The notes beneath the pieces were generated by a model. It was not told the DNA's origin and did not search any database. It worked only from the letters and a program-made list of their open reading frames with translations. The translations under genes were made by a program, and so were the position numbers. From Paraburkholderia silviterrae (GTDB lineage: Bacteria; Pseudomonadota; Gammaproteobacteria; Burkholderiales; Burkholderiaceae): 61,956 nt of DNA. Each line of letters starts with the position of its first letter. Within the stretch, counting starts at the first letter, position 1. Shown piece after piece: positions 35,353 to 45,398 of this stretch. The stretch is taken from contig NZ_SMRP01000001.1 of assembly GCF_004353915.1 (NCBI RefSeq), positions 788,984 through 850,939 of the forward strand. Reading direction: 5' to 3'.

Positions 35353-35838
35353 TCAGGACCGTTCATTCCAACTGTCCGTGAACTTGATGTTCCCGTCCTT
35401 GTAATGCCACGTGATGCGCTCATACATCAACCCTATCGACTCAACGTGATTGAGTTGAGACATTCCGGCAAGCTTGGTGTTAGCCATGCCCGGATTGACG
35501 CCAACCACCTTGACGCTCTCAAGAAGCATGATGAAATACTCTTCTTCCTTGCCCGCATCGTTGATTCGATACCACTTTAGCTCTGCTGACTTCAACGATT
35601 GCCCAGTCGCAACGGCCTTGTAAAGATAAGGGCTTGAAGCGTCAAACTCCTTTTCAATGTGCATGGGGGAATGATTGCGTGATCCGGTAATGTCTCCAGT
35701 TTTGCTATCGACTGGCAGATTCACACCGTGGCCGAATCCAATTACTTCGATGCTCCCCTCGCGGCTTTGCACCGTGACCGAACCTTTGATATCCGCACCG
35801 CCATCGTCTTTAAGCCACATGTACGCTGGAATAGGCAT
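35353..35838 (-). CDS. hcp: Type VI secretion tube protein Hcp
   Basis: A 161-residue Hcp of the enterobacterial-like subgroup. It starts MPIPAYMWLKDDGGADIKGS, then SREGSIEVIGFGHGVN, HIEKEFDASSPYLYKAVATG and a C-terminal YERITWHYKDGNIKFTDSWN. Hcp hexamers stack into the T6SS inner tube and carry small effectors in the lumen. No other T6SS genes are in this window, so this is an orphan hcp that would need a T6SS machine elsewhere. ATG 35838 follows AGAGGTG. Confidence 0.93.
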   Translation of the reverse strand: MPIPAYMWLKDDGGADIKGSVTVQSREGSIEVIGFGHGVNLPVDSKTGDITGSRNHSPMHIEKEFDASSPYLYKAVATGQSLKSAELKWYRINDAGKEEEYFIMLLESVKVVGVNPGMANTKLAGMSQLNHVESIGLMYERITWHYKDGNIKFTDSWNERS

Positions 35839-36022
35839 ATTCGTTTCACCTCTGTTGAATTTCGAATGATTAGCCACAGGGCTTCATACGCACCGAGGGT
35901 ATCAGCTATAAAAACTCAAATTCAACAGGAGCGGCCAGAATTTACATTTCCCCATATTCTATCGCACGACATTTGATAATGCGCATATTTAACCTGCCTG
36001 ACACGCCGCGCTCTTATATCAG

Positions 36023-36053
36023 ATCCGCACAGGATCGCTGCTCTCGCTCTGAA
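36023..36053 (+). repeat. 31-bp direct repeat, copy 2
   Basis: Identical to 34428-34458, the 3' end of the zinc-enzyme gene including its stop, but here it is not attached to a gene. It marks the right boundary of the Hcp cassette and probably the original junction between gene end and native downstream sequence. Confidence 0.97.
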
Positions 36054-36064
36054 GTTTTTTAAGC

Positions 36065-36096
36065 GCACTGGCTCGTGTCCTGACATGAGCCAGTGC
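36065..36096. other. 10-bp hairpin downstream of repeat copy 2
   Basis: GCACTGGCTC (36065-36074) pairs exactly with GAGCCAGTGC (36087-36096). It may be the original transcript end of the zinc-enzyme gene, now separated from it by the cassette. There is no T-run after the stem. Confidence 0.45.
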
Positions 36097-36444
36097 TGCG
36101 CATCGGAAAGATTCTCTGTCGATTAATTCGCATTGCCAGGTAAATCGATAATCCATATACGTTTTTGGATTATTCAAAGCAGAAAATTTCATAAGCCGGT
36201 CTTCGCCGGTTCCAGCACCGCATCGCCCCCCTTCAAATTCCTGCCGAGCCAGTCCCGGCGCGGCTCGTGGCCGCTTGAAGCCGCTCGCAAGCCCTTTGTC
36301 GCATCCGCGCCACACCAAGGCGACATTCTGCCTGCACATCCTTACTGTCACATTTCTTTCGCGGCCGACCCTTAAATTGCAGCGCGTCGCATCAACCGGC
36401 CCACCAGAGCGCCGGAGACATACGTCCTTTACCCGGAGAAACAG

Positions 36445-37614
36445 TTGAAAAACAAGATTCTGACCACCGCTATTCTGACCACGTTTGCCGGCGCAGCCCA
36501 TGCGCAAAGCAGCGTGACCCTGTACGGCCTGATCGATGCGGGCGTGAACTACATCAACCACACGCAGAACGCAACGAAAGGCAGCTCGAAGGCATTCACG
36601 TTCGGCGACGGCGTCGCGCAAGGCAGCCGTTGGGGCCTGCGCGGCTCGGAAGACCTGGGCGGCGGCCTGAAGGCGATCTTCGTGCTCGAAAACGGCTTCA
36701 ACGTCGGTAACGGCACGGCCGGCCAGGGCAACTCGATGTTCGGCCGTCAAGCGTTCGTTGGCCTGACGAAGAGCGACATCGGCTCGCTCACGTTCGGCCG
36801 CCAGTACTCGTTCAGCACCGACGTGCTCGGTGGGCAGTACTCGACCGGCGGCAACACGGTCTCGGGCAACTGGGCCTACCACGTCAACGACGTCGACCAG
36901 CTCACGTCCAGCCGCATCAGCAACTCGGTCAAGTTTCAGAGCGTGAACTTCTCGGGCTTCACGTTCGGCGGCCTCTATGGCTTCTCGAACACGACCTCGT
37001 TCGCAGGCTCCCCGGCGGGCACGACGACGGCTTCGTCGCGTGCGTACAGCTTCGGTGCGAACTACGCATACGGTCCGTTCAGCCTCGGCGGCGCGTACAC
37101 CGACATCACCTACCCGGCTGCGGCATCGCCCACGACGTTCTCGACCTCGCTCGCCAACGTCAACACGACCGGCAGCAGCACGGGCGTGATCCGCGATCTG
37201 CGCTCGTTCGGCTTCGGCGGCCGCTACGTGTTCGGCCCGGCGACGATGTGGCTCCTGTGGACCAACACGCGCTTCGCGCCGGTCACCGGTTCCTCGACGC
37301 TCTACAACGCCTACGAAGCAGGCGCCAAGTACGCGTTCACGCCGGCATTCACGGGCGCGGTGGGCTATACGTACTCGCGCGCATCGGGCCTCTTCACGGC
37401 GCACTGGAACCAGGTCAACGCGTCGGCGGACTACGCGCTCAGCAAGCGCACGGACGTCTACGCGCTCGTGGCTTACGAAGACGCATCGGGCACCTACAAG
37501 GGCGCCCCGGTCCAGGCGCAGATCGGCGATTCGTCGTCGAGCATCTTCGCGCCGTCGGGCAGCGGCTCGCAGAACCAGGTCGCGGTGCGCGTCGGCATCC
37601 GCCACAAGTTCTAA
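36445..37614 (+). CDS. Gram-negative general porin
   Basis: A 389-residue outer-membrane porin of the Burkholderiales type. The signal peptide (MKNKILTTAILTTFAGAAHA) is followed by QSSVTLYGLIDAGVNYINH, the first strand; SRWGLRGSEDLGGGLKAIFV and MFGRQAFVGL are hallmarks, and it ends in IRHKF with terminal Phe. It should form a 16-stranded trimeric channel for small solutes. The start is TTG at 36445 with CCGGAG 8 bases before. Regulation not visible. Confidence 0.93.
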   Translation: MKNKILTTAILTTFAGAAHAQSSVTLYGLIDAGVNYINHTQNATKGSSKAFTFGDGVAQGSRWGLRGSEDLGGGLKAIFVLENGFNVGNGTAGQGNSMFGRQAFVGLTKSDIGSLTFGRQYSFSTDVLGGQYSTGGNTVSGNWAYHVNDVDQLTSSRISNSVKFQSVNFSGFTFGGLYGFSNTTSFAGSPAGTTTASSRAYSFGANYAYGPFSLGGAYTDITYPAAASPTTFSTSLANVNTTGSSTGVIRDLRSFGFGGRYVFGPATMWLLWTNTRFAPVTGSSTLYNAYEAGAKYAFTPAFTGAVGYTYSRASGLFTAHWNQVNASADYALSKRTDVYALVAYEDASGTYKGAPVQAQIGDSSSSIFAPSGSGSQNQVAVRVGIRHKF

Positions 37615-37766
37615 GCACGCACGGCATGGCGCCCGCCGCGGCGGGCGTCCGCACACCGTGCGGCGGGCACGGCGGGCTTGCCCGCCAGCCCGCGGCGGCG
37701 TGCAGTCTGCCGTCTCGCGCGCGCTTCTGGTACGCTGCGCCCTTTCCCCTCGCAGCGATCGAACCG

Positions 37767-38174
37767 ATGGAACTCCCTTTCAACGAAGCCGGCGTCTCGG
37801 TCACGCGCACCGCGCTCTCCGCAGCGGGCCAGGTCTTTGCGCTGCGCGACATCGACGACTTGCGCGTCGTCGCCGGGCAGCGCAATCGCAGCTTGCCCAT
37901 CGCGCTGTCGCTGATCGGCGTGGCGCTCGCCGCCGTGGGCGGCGCGTATGGCTCGGGAGCCGGGCTCGGGTGCGGCGTGATGATGGTGGTGGTGGGTTGG
38001 CTCGCGTGGATCTGGCAGGACGCCAAACACCAGCTCTTCGTGGTGACAGGCGGCGAATCCCGCGAAGCGGTCTGGAGCAACGACCTTGCCTTCCTCGAGC
38101 GCGTCGAGCAGGCCGTGCGCGCGGCCAAGGCCGCCAGCGCCGAGGCGAGCGCGGCGCGCCCCGCCGCACAGTAA
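37767..38174 (+). CDS. DUF6232-like small membrane protein
   Basis: A 135-residue protein. Residues 1-45 (MELPFNEAGVSVTRTALSA, QVFALRDIDDLRV) look like a small beta domain. Two hydrophobic helices follow (SLPIALSLIGVALAAVGGAY and GCGVMMVVVGWLAWIWQ), then a cytoplasmic tail with HQLFVVTGGESREAVWSND. This layout fits the DUF6232 family, whose function is not known. It stands alone between porin and glgP. Confidence 0.75.
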   Translation: MELPFNEAGVSVTRTALSAAGQVFALRDIDDLRVVAGQRNRSLPIALSLIGVALAAVGGAYGSGAGLGCGVMMVVVGWLAWIWQDAKHQLFVVTGGESREAVWSNDLAFLERVEQAVRAAKAASAEASAARPAAQ

Positions 38175-38260
38175 ATCCGCTGTAAATCTGCAGTAGACCC
38201 GCGGTCGATCCGCAACCGGTCCGCGGGCAACCGCATGGCTGACGCGCGCCGAGGCGCGGG

Positions 38261-40717
38261 TCAGCGCCCCGTGTCGATCGGCTTCGTGTGCCAGATCTCG
38301 CGCGCGTACTCCGCAATCGCGCGGTCCGACGAAAACATGCCCATGCCCGCCACGTTCTCGATCGCGCTCGCGTTCCAGCTGGGCACGTCCACGAAGCGCC
38401 GGTCCGCGGCCTCCTGCGCCAGAACGAACGACGCGTAGTCGGCTAGCACCATGTAGTGATCACCCCAGTCCACCAGCGTGTGGAAGATTTCCGCATAGCG
38501 CGCCGGATCGCCGGGCGAGAAGAAACCCCGGCGGATCTGGTCGAGCGCCATGCGCAGCTCGGCGTTCTCTTCGTAGAGCTGACGCGGCCGGTAGCCGGCA
38601 CAGCGCAGCGCATCGACCTGATCGGCCGTATTGCCGAAGATGAAGATGTTATCCGCGCCCACGGCCTCGCCGATCTCGATGTTCGCGCCGTCCAACGTGC
38701 CGATCGTGAGCGCGCCGTTGAGCGCGAGCTTCATGTTGCCGGTGCCCGACGCCTCCGTGCCCGCCGTCGAGATCTGCTCGGAAAGATCGGCCGCGGGAAT
38801 CAGCACTTCGGCCACGCTCACGCCATAGTTCGGCACGAACACCACTTTCAGGCGCTCTCCCACGACAGGGTCGTGGTTCACTTTCTCCGCCACGTCGTTG
38901 ATGAGGCGAACGATGGTCTTGGCCATGCGGTAAGCCGAGGCCGCCTTGCCCGCGAACAGCACCACGCGCGGCACCCAATCCCGTTCGGGCTCCTGCACGA
39001 TGCGGTTGTAGCGCGTGATCACATGCAGCACGTTGAGCAACTGCCGCTTGTATTCGTGGATGCGCTTGACCTGCATGTCGAACAGCGCGTCGGGATTGAA
39101 CGCGAGGCCGGTGCGCGCGGTGAGCTTGCGGATCAGGCGCACCTTGTTCTCGCGCTTGGCCGCGCGAAACGCTTCTTCGAACGCCGCGTCGCGGGCGAGC
39201 TTGCGCAGCGCGCCGAGCTCGAACAAATCGGTGCGCCAGTGCGTGCCGATGGTCTCGTCCACGAGCCGCGCAAGCGGCCGGCTCGCCTGCGCGAGCCAGC
39301 GCCGCGGCGTAATGCCGTTGGTCACGTTGGTGAAGCGCTCGGGAAAGAGCCGTGCGAAGTCGGCAAAGATATGGTGCGTCATCAACTGCGAGTGCAGCTT
39401 CGAGACGCCGTTCACCTTGTGGCTCGCGACGATCGCGAGATACGCCATGCGCACGCGCCGCTGACCGTATTCGTCGACGAGCGAGATGCGGCGGATGAAG
39501 TCGAGATCGTGCGCGCCTTTCTCGCTCGCTTCGCGCAGGAACGCGGCGTTGATGTCGAAGATGATCTCGAGATGGCGCGGCAGCAGACGCGCCAATAGTT
39601 CGACATCCCAGGTTTCTAGCGCTTCGGGCATCAGCGTGTGATTCGTGTACGAGAACACGCGCTTGACATGGCCCATCGCCTCGTCCCAGGGCATGTGATG
39701 GATGTCCACGAGCAGGCGGATCAGCTCGGGAATCGCCAGCACCGGGTGCGTATCGTTCAGGTGCACCGCGACCTTTTCGGAGAAGCGGCCGAACGTGCTG
39801 TGCGTGCGCAAGTAGCGGCGGATCAGGTCCTGCATCGTCGCCGAAACGAAGAAGTACTCCTGGCGCAAGCGCAGCTCGCGGCCCGCCATGGTCGAATCGT
39901 CGGGATAGAGCAGGCGCGAGACGTTCTCCGAAACATTGCGCGCCTCCACCGCGCGCTGATAGTCGCCCTGGTTGAACGCGGAGAGGTCGAGCTCCTCGGC
40001 GGCGCGCGCGGACCATAAGCGCAGCGTGTTGGTCGCACTCGTCGCATAGCCGGGAATGATGGTGTCGTAGGCCATCGCGTTCACGTGCTCGGTCTCGATC
40101 CACTCCACGGTGCCGTTGCTCTGCACCGTGCGTCCGCCGAAGTGCACGGGATATTGCACCTCGGGGCGCGGAAACTCCCACGGGTTGCCTGAGCTCAGCC
40201 AGTAGTCGGGCTCCTCAACCTGCTCGCCGTTAATGATCTGCTGCCGGAACATGCCGTAGTCGTAGCGGATGCCGTAGCCGAAACCCGGAATGCCGAGCGT
40301 CGCCATCGAATCGAGAAAGCACGCGGCAAGGCGCCCGAGGCCGCCGTTGCCCAGCGCGGCATCGGGCTCGAGATCGATGAGCGATTCCATGTCGACGCCG
40401 AGGCCCGCGAGCGCCTCCTTCATCGGCTCGTAGATGCCGAGCGCGAGCAGCGCGTTGGAGAAGGTGCGGCCGATGAGGAACTCCATCGACAGGTAATAGA
40501 CGCGCTTGGCGTCCTGGTCGTACTGGCGGCGCGTGGTCACCATCCAGCGCTCGACGAGGCGGTCGCGCACGGCCAGCGCGGCGGCATGCAGCCAGTCCTG
40601 CGGACGCGCCGTCACGGCGTCCTTGCCGACGCCGTACATCATGCGGTTCGACACGGAACGGCGCAGGGCGTCGGCACTGCTTTTCAACTGGTCGAATTCA
40701 AGACCCACTGCTGTCAT
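38261..40717 (-). CDS. glgP: Glycogen/starch phosphorylase
   Basis: An 818-residue phosphorylase releasing glucose 1-phosphate from glycogen. Recognisable blocks are [51 protein letters not shown] and [20 protein letters not shown] binds the lysine in [20 protein letters not shown]. Length equals the family norm. I start at 40717 ([14 protein letters not shown]), with GGGAGA upstream, rather than 41 codons earlier. No other glg genes are adjacent. Confidence 0.96.
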   Translation of the reverse strand: MTAVGLEFDQLKSSADALRRSVSNRMMYGVGKDAVTARPQDWLHAAALAVRDRLVERWMVTTRRQYDQDAKRVYYLSMEFLIGRTFSNALLALGIYEPMKEALAGLGVDMESLIDLEPDAALGNGGLGRLAACFLDSMATLGIPGFGYGIRYDYGMFRQQIINGEQVEEPDYWLSSGNPWEFPRPEVQYPVHFGGRTVQSNGTVEWIETEHVNAMAYDTIIPGYATSATNTLRLWSARAAEELDLSAFNQGDYQRAVEARNVSENVSRLLYPDDSTMAGRELRLRQEYFFVSATMQDLIRRYLRTHSTFGRFSEKVAVHLNDTHPVLAIPELIRLLVDIHHMPWDEAMGHVKRVFSYTNHTLMPEALETWDVELLARLLPRHLEIIFDINAAFLREASEKGAHDLDFIRRISLVDEYGQRRVRMAYLAIVASHKVNGVSKLHSQLMTHHIFADFARLFPERFTNVTNGITPRRWLAQASRPLARLVDETIGTHWRTDLFELGALRKLARDAAFEEAFRAAKRENKVRLIRKLTARTGLAFNPDALFDMQVKRIHEYKRQLLNVLHVITRYNRIVQEPERDWVPRVVLFAGKAASAYRMAKTIVRLINDVAEKVNHDPVVGERLKVVFVPNYGVSVAEVLIPAADLSEQISTAGTEASGTGNMKLALNGALTIGTLDGANIEIGEAVGADNIFIFGNTADQVDALRCAGYRPRQLYEENAELRMALDQIRRGFFSPGDPARYAEIFHTLVDWGDHYMVLADYASFVLAQEAADRRFVDVPSWNASAIENVAGMGMFSSDRAIAEYAREIWHTKPIDTGR

Positions 40718-41134
40718 CGAATATCTCCCGGGAAAACGGCGCGCTGCGTGAGAGCGGATGCGAGCACATGCGGCAGCTGGGCAGGCGCGGATCAGTTTGC
40801 AGAGTAGGACATTTTTGGGTGGCGTGCGGCGGCGCGGCATGCGTGCTCCGCATCGCCTCTCACGCGGATGCGCGACGCACGGGCGGCTCGCGGGCGGCTC
40901 GCGGGCATTGAGCGCTCTTGGCTGTTAGTTGCATTTGAATCGCTGTGGCAAGGGTGTTGTTGTGAGCGCGCCCGCATATGGAATGCCGGTTTCCACGGCA
41001 CCTTACAAGCAGCTCACGCTTTGAAGCGTGCGCTGCAGAATCGCGCCGCGTCTGCAACAATCGCGAATTGCCCGCGCCGCGCCCGCCAAGTTCGCGCGTA
41101 CGTGCCCCAAGCTTCGCATCACCCGAGATCCGCC
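40718..41134. other. Divergent glgP/MFS intergenic region
   Basis: No gene is supported. It should hold both promoters. An 11-bp unit CGGGCGGCTCG is tandemly doubled at 40880-40901. Nothing else stands out. Confidence 0.5.
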
Positions 41135-42535
41135 GTGTCCGACACCCGCACCGCGCAAAGCCTCACCGAGCGCGCCGACGCGCCCATGTCGCCAAGAAAC
41201 CGTCGCGCACTGGCCGCCATCATGCTCGCCGTCGCGCTGGCGACGCTCGACACCGCCATCGCCAATACCGCCCTGCCCGCCATCGCCGCCGATCTGCACG
41301 CGGCGCCCGCCGCCTCGGTCTGGATCATCAACGCTTATCAGCTCGCGATGGTGGCGACATTGCTGCCGCTCGCCGCGCTCGGCGACATCATCGGCCACCG
41401 GCGCATCTATATCAGCGGGCTCGCCATCTTCACGGTGGCGTCGCTCGCCTGCGCGCTCGCGCCCACGCTCACGGCGCTGGCCGGCGCGCGTGTGCTGCAG
41501 GGGCTCGGCGCGAGCGCGATCATGAGCGTCAACACGGCGCTGATCCGCTTCCTTTACCCGCCGCACCGGCTCGGGCGGGGGCTCGGCATGAACGCGCTGA
41601 TCGTCGGCGTCTCGTTCGCCGTGGGTCCGACCATCGCCTCGATCATCCTCTCGGCGGGCACCTGGCCCTGGCTCTTCGGGATCAACGTGCCGCTCGGGGC
41701 AATCGCGCTCGTGTTCGCGCTGCCCGCGCTGCCGCACACGGAGCGCGGCAAGCATGCCTTCGACCCGCTCGCCGCGCTGCTCAATCTCGTGACCTTCGCC
41801 GCGCTGATCTTCGCGCTCGGCGAGGCGGCGCAGCGCGCGCCGGTCAAGGAAGTGGCCGTGGCGGCGGTCACCGCGCTCGTGTTCGGCGCGCTGCTGATCC
41901 GCCGCGAAGCCGGCCATCCCGCGCCGATGCTGCCCGTCGACCTGTTCAGGCGGCCCGTGTTCGCGCTCTCTTCGTTGACGGCCATGTGCTCGTTCGCGGC
42001 ACAGGGCCTCGCATTCGTCTCGCTGCCGTTCTATTTCGAAACGGTGCTGATGCGCAGCCAGGTGGAGACCGGCTTCCTGATGACGCCCTGGTCCGTGGTC
42101 GTGGCCGCTGCCGCGCCCATTGCGGGACGGCTTTCCGACCGCTATCCGCCGGGCCTGCTGGGCGCGATCGGCCTCGCGATCCTCGCGGCCGGCATGGCCT
42201 CGCTCGCGATGCTCCCCGCGCATCCGGGCCTGGCCGACATCGTGATCCGCTTGTCGATCTGCGGCGCGGGCTTCGGCTTCTTCCAGTCACCGAACCTGAA
42301 GGCGATCATGTCGTCCGCGCCGCCCGAGCGCAGCGGCGGCGCGAGCGGCACCGTCGCCGTCTCACGCCTGCTCGGGCAAACGACGGGCGCGGCGCTGGTG
42401 GCGTTGTGCTTCGGGATTGCGGGCACGCATGGGCCGACGCTGGCGCTGGGCCTTGGCGCCGCATTCGCGGCGGCGGCGAGCGTGGTGAGCGGCTTGCGGC
42501 TGTTCGCGCCGTCGCATCGCGAGGTGAAGCAGTGA
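41135..42535 (+). CDS. MFS transporter, DHA2-like drug efflux
   Basis: A 466-residue permease with about 14 hydrophobic segments. Family motifs are ATLDTAIANTALPAIAADL in helix 1 (motif D1 of the 14-helix drug exporters), then WIINAYQLAMVATLLPLAAL and LGDIIGHRRIY (motif A). It probably exports toxic compounds by proton antiport; the substrate is unknown. I use GTG 41135; ATG 41186 would give 449 residues and keeps all helices, so the start is uncertain. Confidence 0.85.
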   Translation: MSDTRTAQSLTERADAPMSPRNRRALAAIMLAVALATLDTAIANTALPAIAADLHAAPAASVWIINAYQLAMVATLLPLAALGDIIGHRRIYISGLAIFTVASLACALAPTLTALAGARVLQGLGASAIMSVNTALIRFLYPPHRLGRGLGMNALIVGVSFAVGPTIASIILSAGTWPWLFGINVPLGAIALVFALPALPHTERGKHAFDPLAALLNLVTFAALIFALGEAAQRAPVKEVAVAAVTALVFGALLIRREAGHPAPMLPVDLFRRPVFALSSLTAMCSFAAQGLAFVSLPFYFETVLMRSQVETGFLMTPWSVVVAAAAPIAGRLSDRYPPGLLGAIGLAILAAGMASLAMLPAHPGLADIVIRLSICGAGFGFFQSPNLKAIMSSAPPERSGGASGTVAVSRLLGQTTGAALVALCFGIAGTHGPTLALGLGAAFAAAASVVSGLRLFAPSHREVKQ

Positions 42536-42677
42536 GCGACAAACGGACGGTGGCGCTGCATGCGTGAGTGCGGCGAGCGCCCCGCCTGAGCGCGCATGTC
42601 TGCCCAGGCAAGCCAAGCCGTGCGCCATGGCGCGCGCGCCGTAATCTCAAGCGGCACGCACCCCGCCCGCGTTCTTG

Positions 42678-43682
42678 TTAGCGCTTGAAGTAGCCCTTCA
42701 CCGCCGCGAGGAACGTGTCGATATCGTCGGCGCTCACGTCGAGGTGCGTCACGAAGCGCGACGCATAGAGCATCTGCGTGAGGATGCCGCGCTCCTTGAG
42801 CCACGCCTCCAGCGGCGCGCAATCGGCCTGCGGAAACTGCGCGAACACCATGTTGGTGGCCACCGACGCCACCTTCACTTCGTCGATCTGCGCGAGCCCG
42901 GCGGCCAGACGCGCGGCATTCGCGTGGTCGTCGGCGAGACGCGCCACGTTGTGATCGAGCGCGTAGAGGCAGGCCGCCGCCAGCACGCCCGACTGGCGCA
43001 TGCCGCCGCCCAGCACCTTGCGCCAGCGGTGCGCCACGTCGATCAGCGCCTTGCTGCCCACCAGCACCGAGCCGACCGGCGCGCCCAGCCCCTTCGAAAA
43101 GCAGATCGACACCGAGTCGAAGCCCTCGGCCAGCGCCTTGAGCGGCTGATTCGACGCCACCACCGCATTGAACACGCGCGCGCCGTCGAGGTGGGTGGCG
43201 AGGCCGCGGCCGTGCGCGAACTGCGTGGCCTCGGCGACATAAGCCGCGGGCAGCACCTTCCCGCCGATGGTGTTCTCGAGCGCGAACAGGCGCGTGCGCG
43301 CGAAGTGATCGTCGATCGGCTTGATCGCGGCGGCGACGCGCTCCAGCGCGATCGTGCCGTCCTCGGCGTTCTCGAGCGGCTGCGGCTGGATGCTGCCGAG
43401 CACCGCCGCGCCGCCGCCTTCGTATTTGTACGTGTGGGCCGCCTGGCCGACGATGTATTCGTCGCCGCGGGCGCAATGCGCCATCAATGCGGCGAGGTTG
43501 CTCTGGGTGCCGCTGGGAAAGAACAGCCCCGCCTCCTTGCCGGCCTCTTCGGCCACGCGCGCCTGCAGGCGCAGCACGGTGGGGTCGTCACCCCAGACGT
43601 CATCGCCGGTTTCGGCGCCGGTCATGGCGGCGAGCATGGCTTGGCCCGGACGGGTAACGGTGTCGCTACGCAGATCGATCAT
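42678..43682 (-). CDS. ltaE: Low-specificity L-threonine aldolase
   Basis: A 334-residue PLP enzyme that splits L-threonine and L-allo-threonine into glycine and acetaldehyde. It opens MIDLRSDTVTRPGQAML, has GDDVWGDDPTV, HLDGARVFNAVVA and the PLP lysine in SICFSKGLGAPVGSVLVG. Length is normal. It is on the same strand as the LysM/LytM gene upstream, separated by a hairpin near 43815-43838. Confidence 0.95.
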   Translation of the reverse strand: MIDLRSDTVTRPGQAMLAAMTGAETGDDVWGDDPTVLRLQARVAEEAGKEAGLFFPSGTQSNLAALMAHCARGDEYIVGQAAHTYKYEGGGAAVLGSIQPQPLENAEDGTIALERVAAAIKPIDDHFARTRLFALENTIGGKVLPAAYVAEATQFAHGRGLATHLDGARVFNAVVASNQPLKALAEGFDSVSICFSKGLGAPVGSVLVGSKALIDVAHRWRKVLGGGMRQSGVLAAACLYALDHNVARLADDHANAARLAAGLAQIDEVKVASVATNMVFAQFPQADCAPLEAWLKERGILTQMLYASRFVTHLDVSADDIDTFLAAVKGYFKR

Positions 43683-43814
43683 GCGGATGGCATCCTCGTA
43701 ATGGCCGTGCGCGCACGGCGCGTTCCGCCGCGTTGCGCGGCGTGGAAACCATCGAGTGTATTTTCAAACGGCGCGTAGTGGGAAGCCGGGGCTAACGCGC
43801 CAACCGCCTGGACA

Positions 43815-43838
43815 CGCCGGGTGCGCAGGGACCCGGCG
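43815..43838 (-). terminator. Hairpin between LytM gene and ltaE
   Basis: CGCCGGGT (43815-43822) pairs with ACCCGGCG (43831-43838), about 30 bp after the LysM/LytM gene stop. There is no T-run, so termination here may be weak or rho-dependent. Confidence 0.45.
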
Positions 43839-43870
43839 CGTGGGCACGTGATGGTGCCGTGTGCGCGTGT

Positions 43871-44608
43871 TTAACGCGGGAGCAGTTGCAGCGGATCGAC
43901 CGGCTTGCCGTCGCTGCGCACTTCGAACACCACGCCCGGGATGCCTTCGTTGTCGACGCCCATTTCGGCGATCGGCTGGCCTTGCGCGACGGCGTCGTCT
44001 TCCTTCACGAGCAGCTTGCTGTTGTGGCCGTAGGCCGTCACAGTCTGGTCGTTGTGCTTGATGATGACGAGCGGGCCATAGGCCTCGATGCCCGTGCCTG
44101 CATAGACCACGCGGCCTGCCGCTGCGGCCTTGACCTGCTCGCCCTGAGTGCCGCCGATGATGATGCCGTTGGACTTGCCCGGCGAGAAGCGCTGCAGGAT
44201 CGGGCCGCGCGCGGGCCATGCCAGCGCGATGCCGACCGGCGCGGGCGCGGCGACGCCAGCGGCCGCGGGCGCGGCATTGGTATAGGCGGGCGGCGGCGGG
44301 GCGACATTGGCATAGCTCGGCGGCGGCGCCACGCGCAGCACCTGTCCGGGCAGCACCTGCGAGTTCGGCGGCAGCTGGTTCCAGTTCGCGAGGTCCTGCG
44401 GGCGCTGGCCATAGGCGCCGGCGATGCGCGAGAGCGTGTCGCCGGGGTTCACGCGGTAATAGCCGGCGGGCACGCCGTTGGACGTCATGGCGGGTGCGGG
44501 ACCCGGTGCGCTCTCCCAGGGGGGCATGAGCGTGCTGCAGGCGCTGCAGGCGAGCGTGAGCGCGGCCAGTGCCGCGTACGTGCCCGGGATTCGCCGTTGT
44601 CGATTCAT
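43871..44608 (-). CDS. LysM/LytM lipoprotein, degenerate M23 (NlpD-like)
   Basis: A 245-residue lipoprotein with a lipobox near LACSAC (residues 19-24), a LysM domain at about 50-95 (YYRVNPGDTLSRIAGAYG, NWNQLPPNSQVLPGQVLRV) and a C-terminal LytM domain. The zinc ligands are not conserved: NGIIIGG stands where HxxxD is expected and VVFEVR where HxH is expected. Like NlpD/EnvC it is therefore probably an amidase activator in cell separation, not a peptidase. Confidence 0.85.
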   Translation of the reverse strand: MNRQRRIPGTYAALAALTLACSACSTLMPPWESAPGPAPAMTSNGVPAGYYRVNPGDTLSRIAGAYGQRPQDLANWNQLPPNSQVLPGQVLRVAPPPSYANVAPPPPAYTNAAPAAAGVAAPAPVGIALAWPARGPILQRFSPGKSNGIIIGGTQGEQVKAAAAGRVVYAGTGIEAYGPLVIIKHNDQTVTAYGHNSKLLVKEDDAVAQGQPIAEMGVDNEGIPGVVFEVRSDGKPVDPLQLLPR

Positions 44609-44936
44609 CTTGCTGTACCTCGCTGGTTCCTCGCTACGTACGACAGGGATACGTATTTGAATGCGCGTGGGGCCGCTGGCGTTCGCCTGCGATACCCTGA
44701 TTGAGCCGGAATTGGCGAACGGCCCCCATTATATCGTCCCGTGGGTGACGGCCTTTTTTCGCGCGCAGGCCGCGCGCCGCCATCGCCCGCCCGGGGCCCG
44801 CAGAACGCTTACGGATGCCCTGCGCACGCACGGCGCACCCGCTTGCGCCCTCGCCTATACTGGCTCTTGCTGCTCTCATCAGATAATCAGACGAAAGGCC
44901 TCTCGCTGTGGTGCAACGTCCGTGAGGAATCCGAGG
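44609..44936. other. Intergenic region before the 44937 gene
   Basis: Divergent region of about 330 bp. An AT-rich TTATAT-like stretch near 44730 is the only promoter-like feature. No gene is supported. Confidence 0.45.
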
Positions 44937-45257
44937 ATGAACAAAGCCACTTTCCTTTCTGTGCAGATCAACGTCGAAGACGTCGCGGCATCGCCTGGCC
45001 TCGTTGAATTGTTGAACAACCATCTCGTCTTTGCCGCCGACGTTGCAGAAGCCGCGGACGAACTGATCCAGCACGCCAGTATCGCCCGGCTGTCCGGGGG
45101 CCGGGAAGCCACTGTCGAGATTCCGGCCGTCGTGGTCGAGCGCCTGCGCGACGCGCTCGACACCCTGAGCGGCTATGACGAAACCTGGCTGTTCGCGCTC
45201 GAGCCCGGCCCCGCGCTCTTCGACGATATTGCGCGCCGCAGGCGCCCGCTGCACTGA
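44937..45257 (+). CDS. Small hypothetical protein
   Basis: A 106-residue protein I do not recognise. It begins MNKATFLSVQINVEDVAASP and is acidic (many Glu and Asp) up to residue 90, ending in a basic RRRRPLH. No signal peptide, membrane segment or known motif is seen; predicted mostly helical. GAGG sits directly before the ATG, with a better-spaced GAGGAATCC further upstream. Its neighbours give no clue to function. Confidence 0.7.
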   Translation: MNKATFLSVQINVEDVAASPGLVELLNNHLVFAADVAEAADELIQHASIARLSGGREATVEIPAVVVERLRDALDTLSGYDETWLFALEPGPALFDDIARRRRPLH

Positions 45258-45398
45258 GCGCCAGCGCATCACAGGCCATGGCGTAGCGGACATCCCACTG
45301 TAAGCCGCTCCACCTCGACCGCGTGCCGACCGCCACGGCCCGCCGCCTTTATGCCCGGGCCGCCGCGATGTCTACCATGACATTTGGGGGAAAACGCC

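Larger units (their letters stand above)
34459..36022. mobile_element. Hcp-effector-immunity cassette between direct repeats
   Basis: The segment between two exact 31-bp repeats holds hcp, a Tlde1-like effector gene and a small membrane-protein gene, all leftward and AT-richer than the flanks. It carries no integrase, transposase or tRNA. The repeats reproduce the 3' end of the gene beside it, the usual result of site-specific integration or of homologous capture at a gene end. How it moved is unknown. Confidence 0.65.
35839..36444. other. hcp/porin intergenic region
   Basis: The left part (to 36022) is the AT-rich hcp promoter region inside the cassette. The right part holds the second 31-bp repeat, a 10-bp hairpin (36065-36096) and the porin promoter. 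No gene is visible; a long leftward open frame here is a shadow of the porin gene. Confidence 0.6.

Noticed and set aside
36019..37656. Open frame of 545 codons on the - strand
   Set aside because: It covers the porin gene in antisense and reads through both repeat copy 2 and the porin promoter region.
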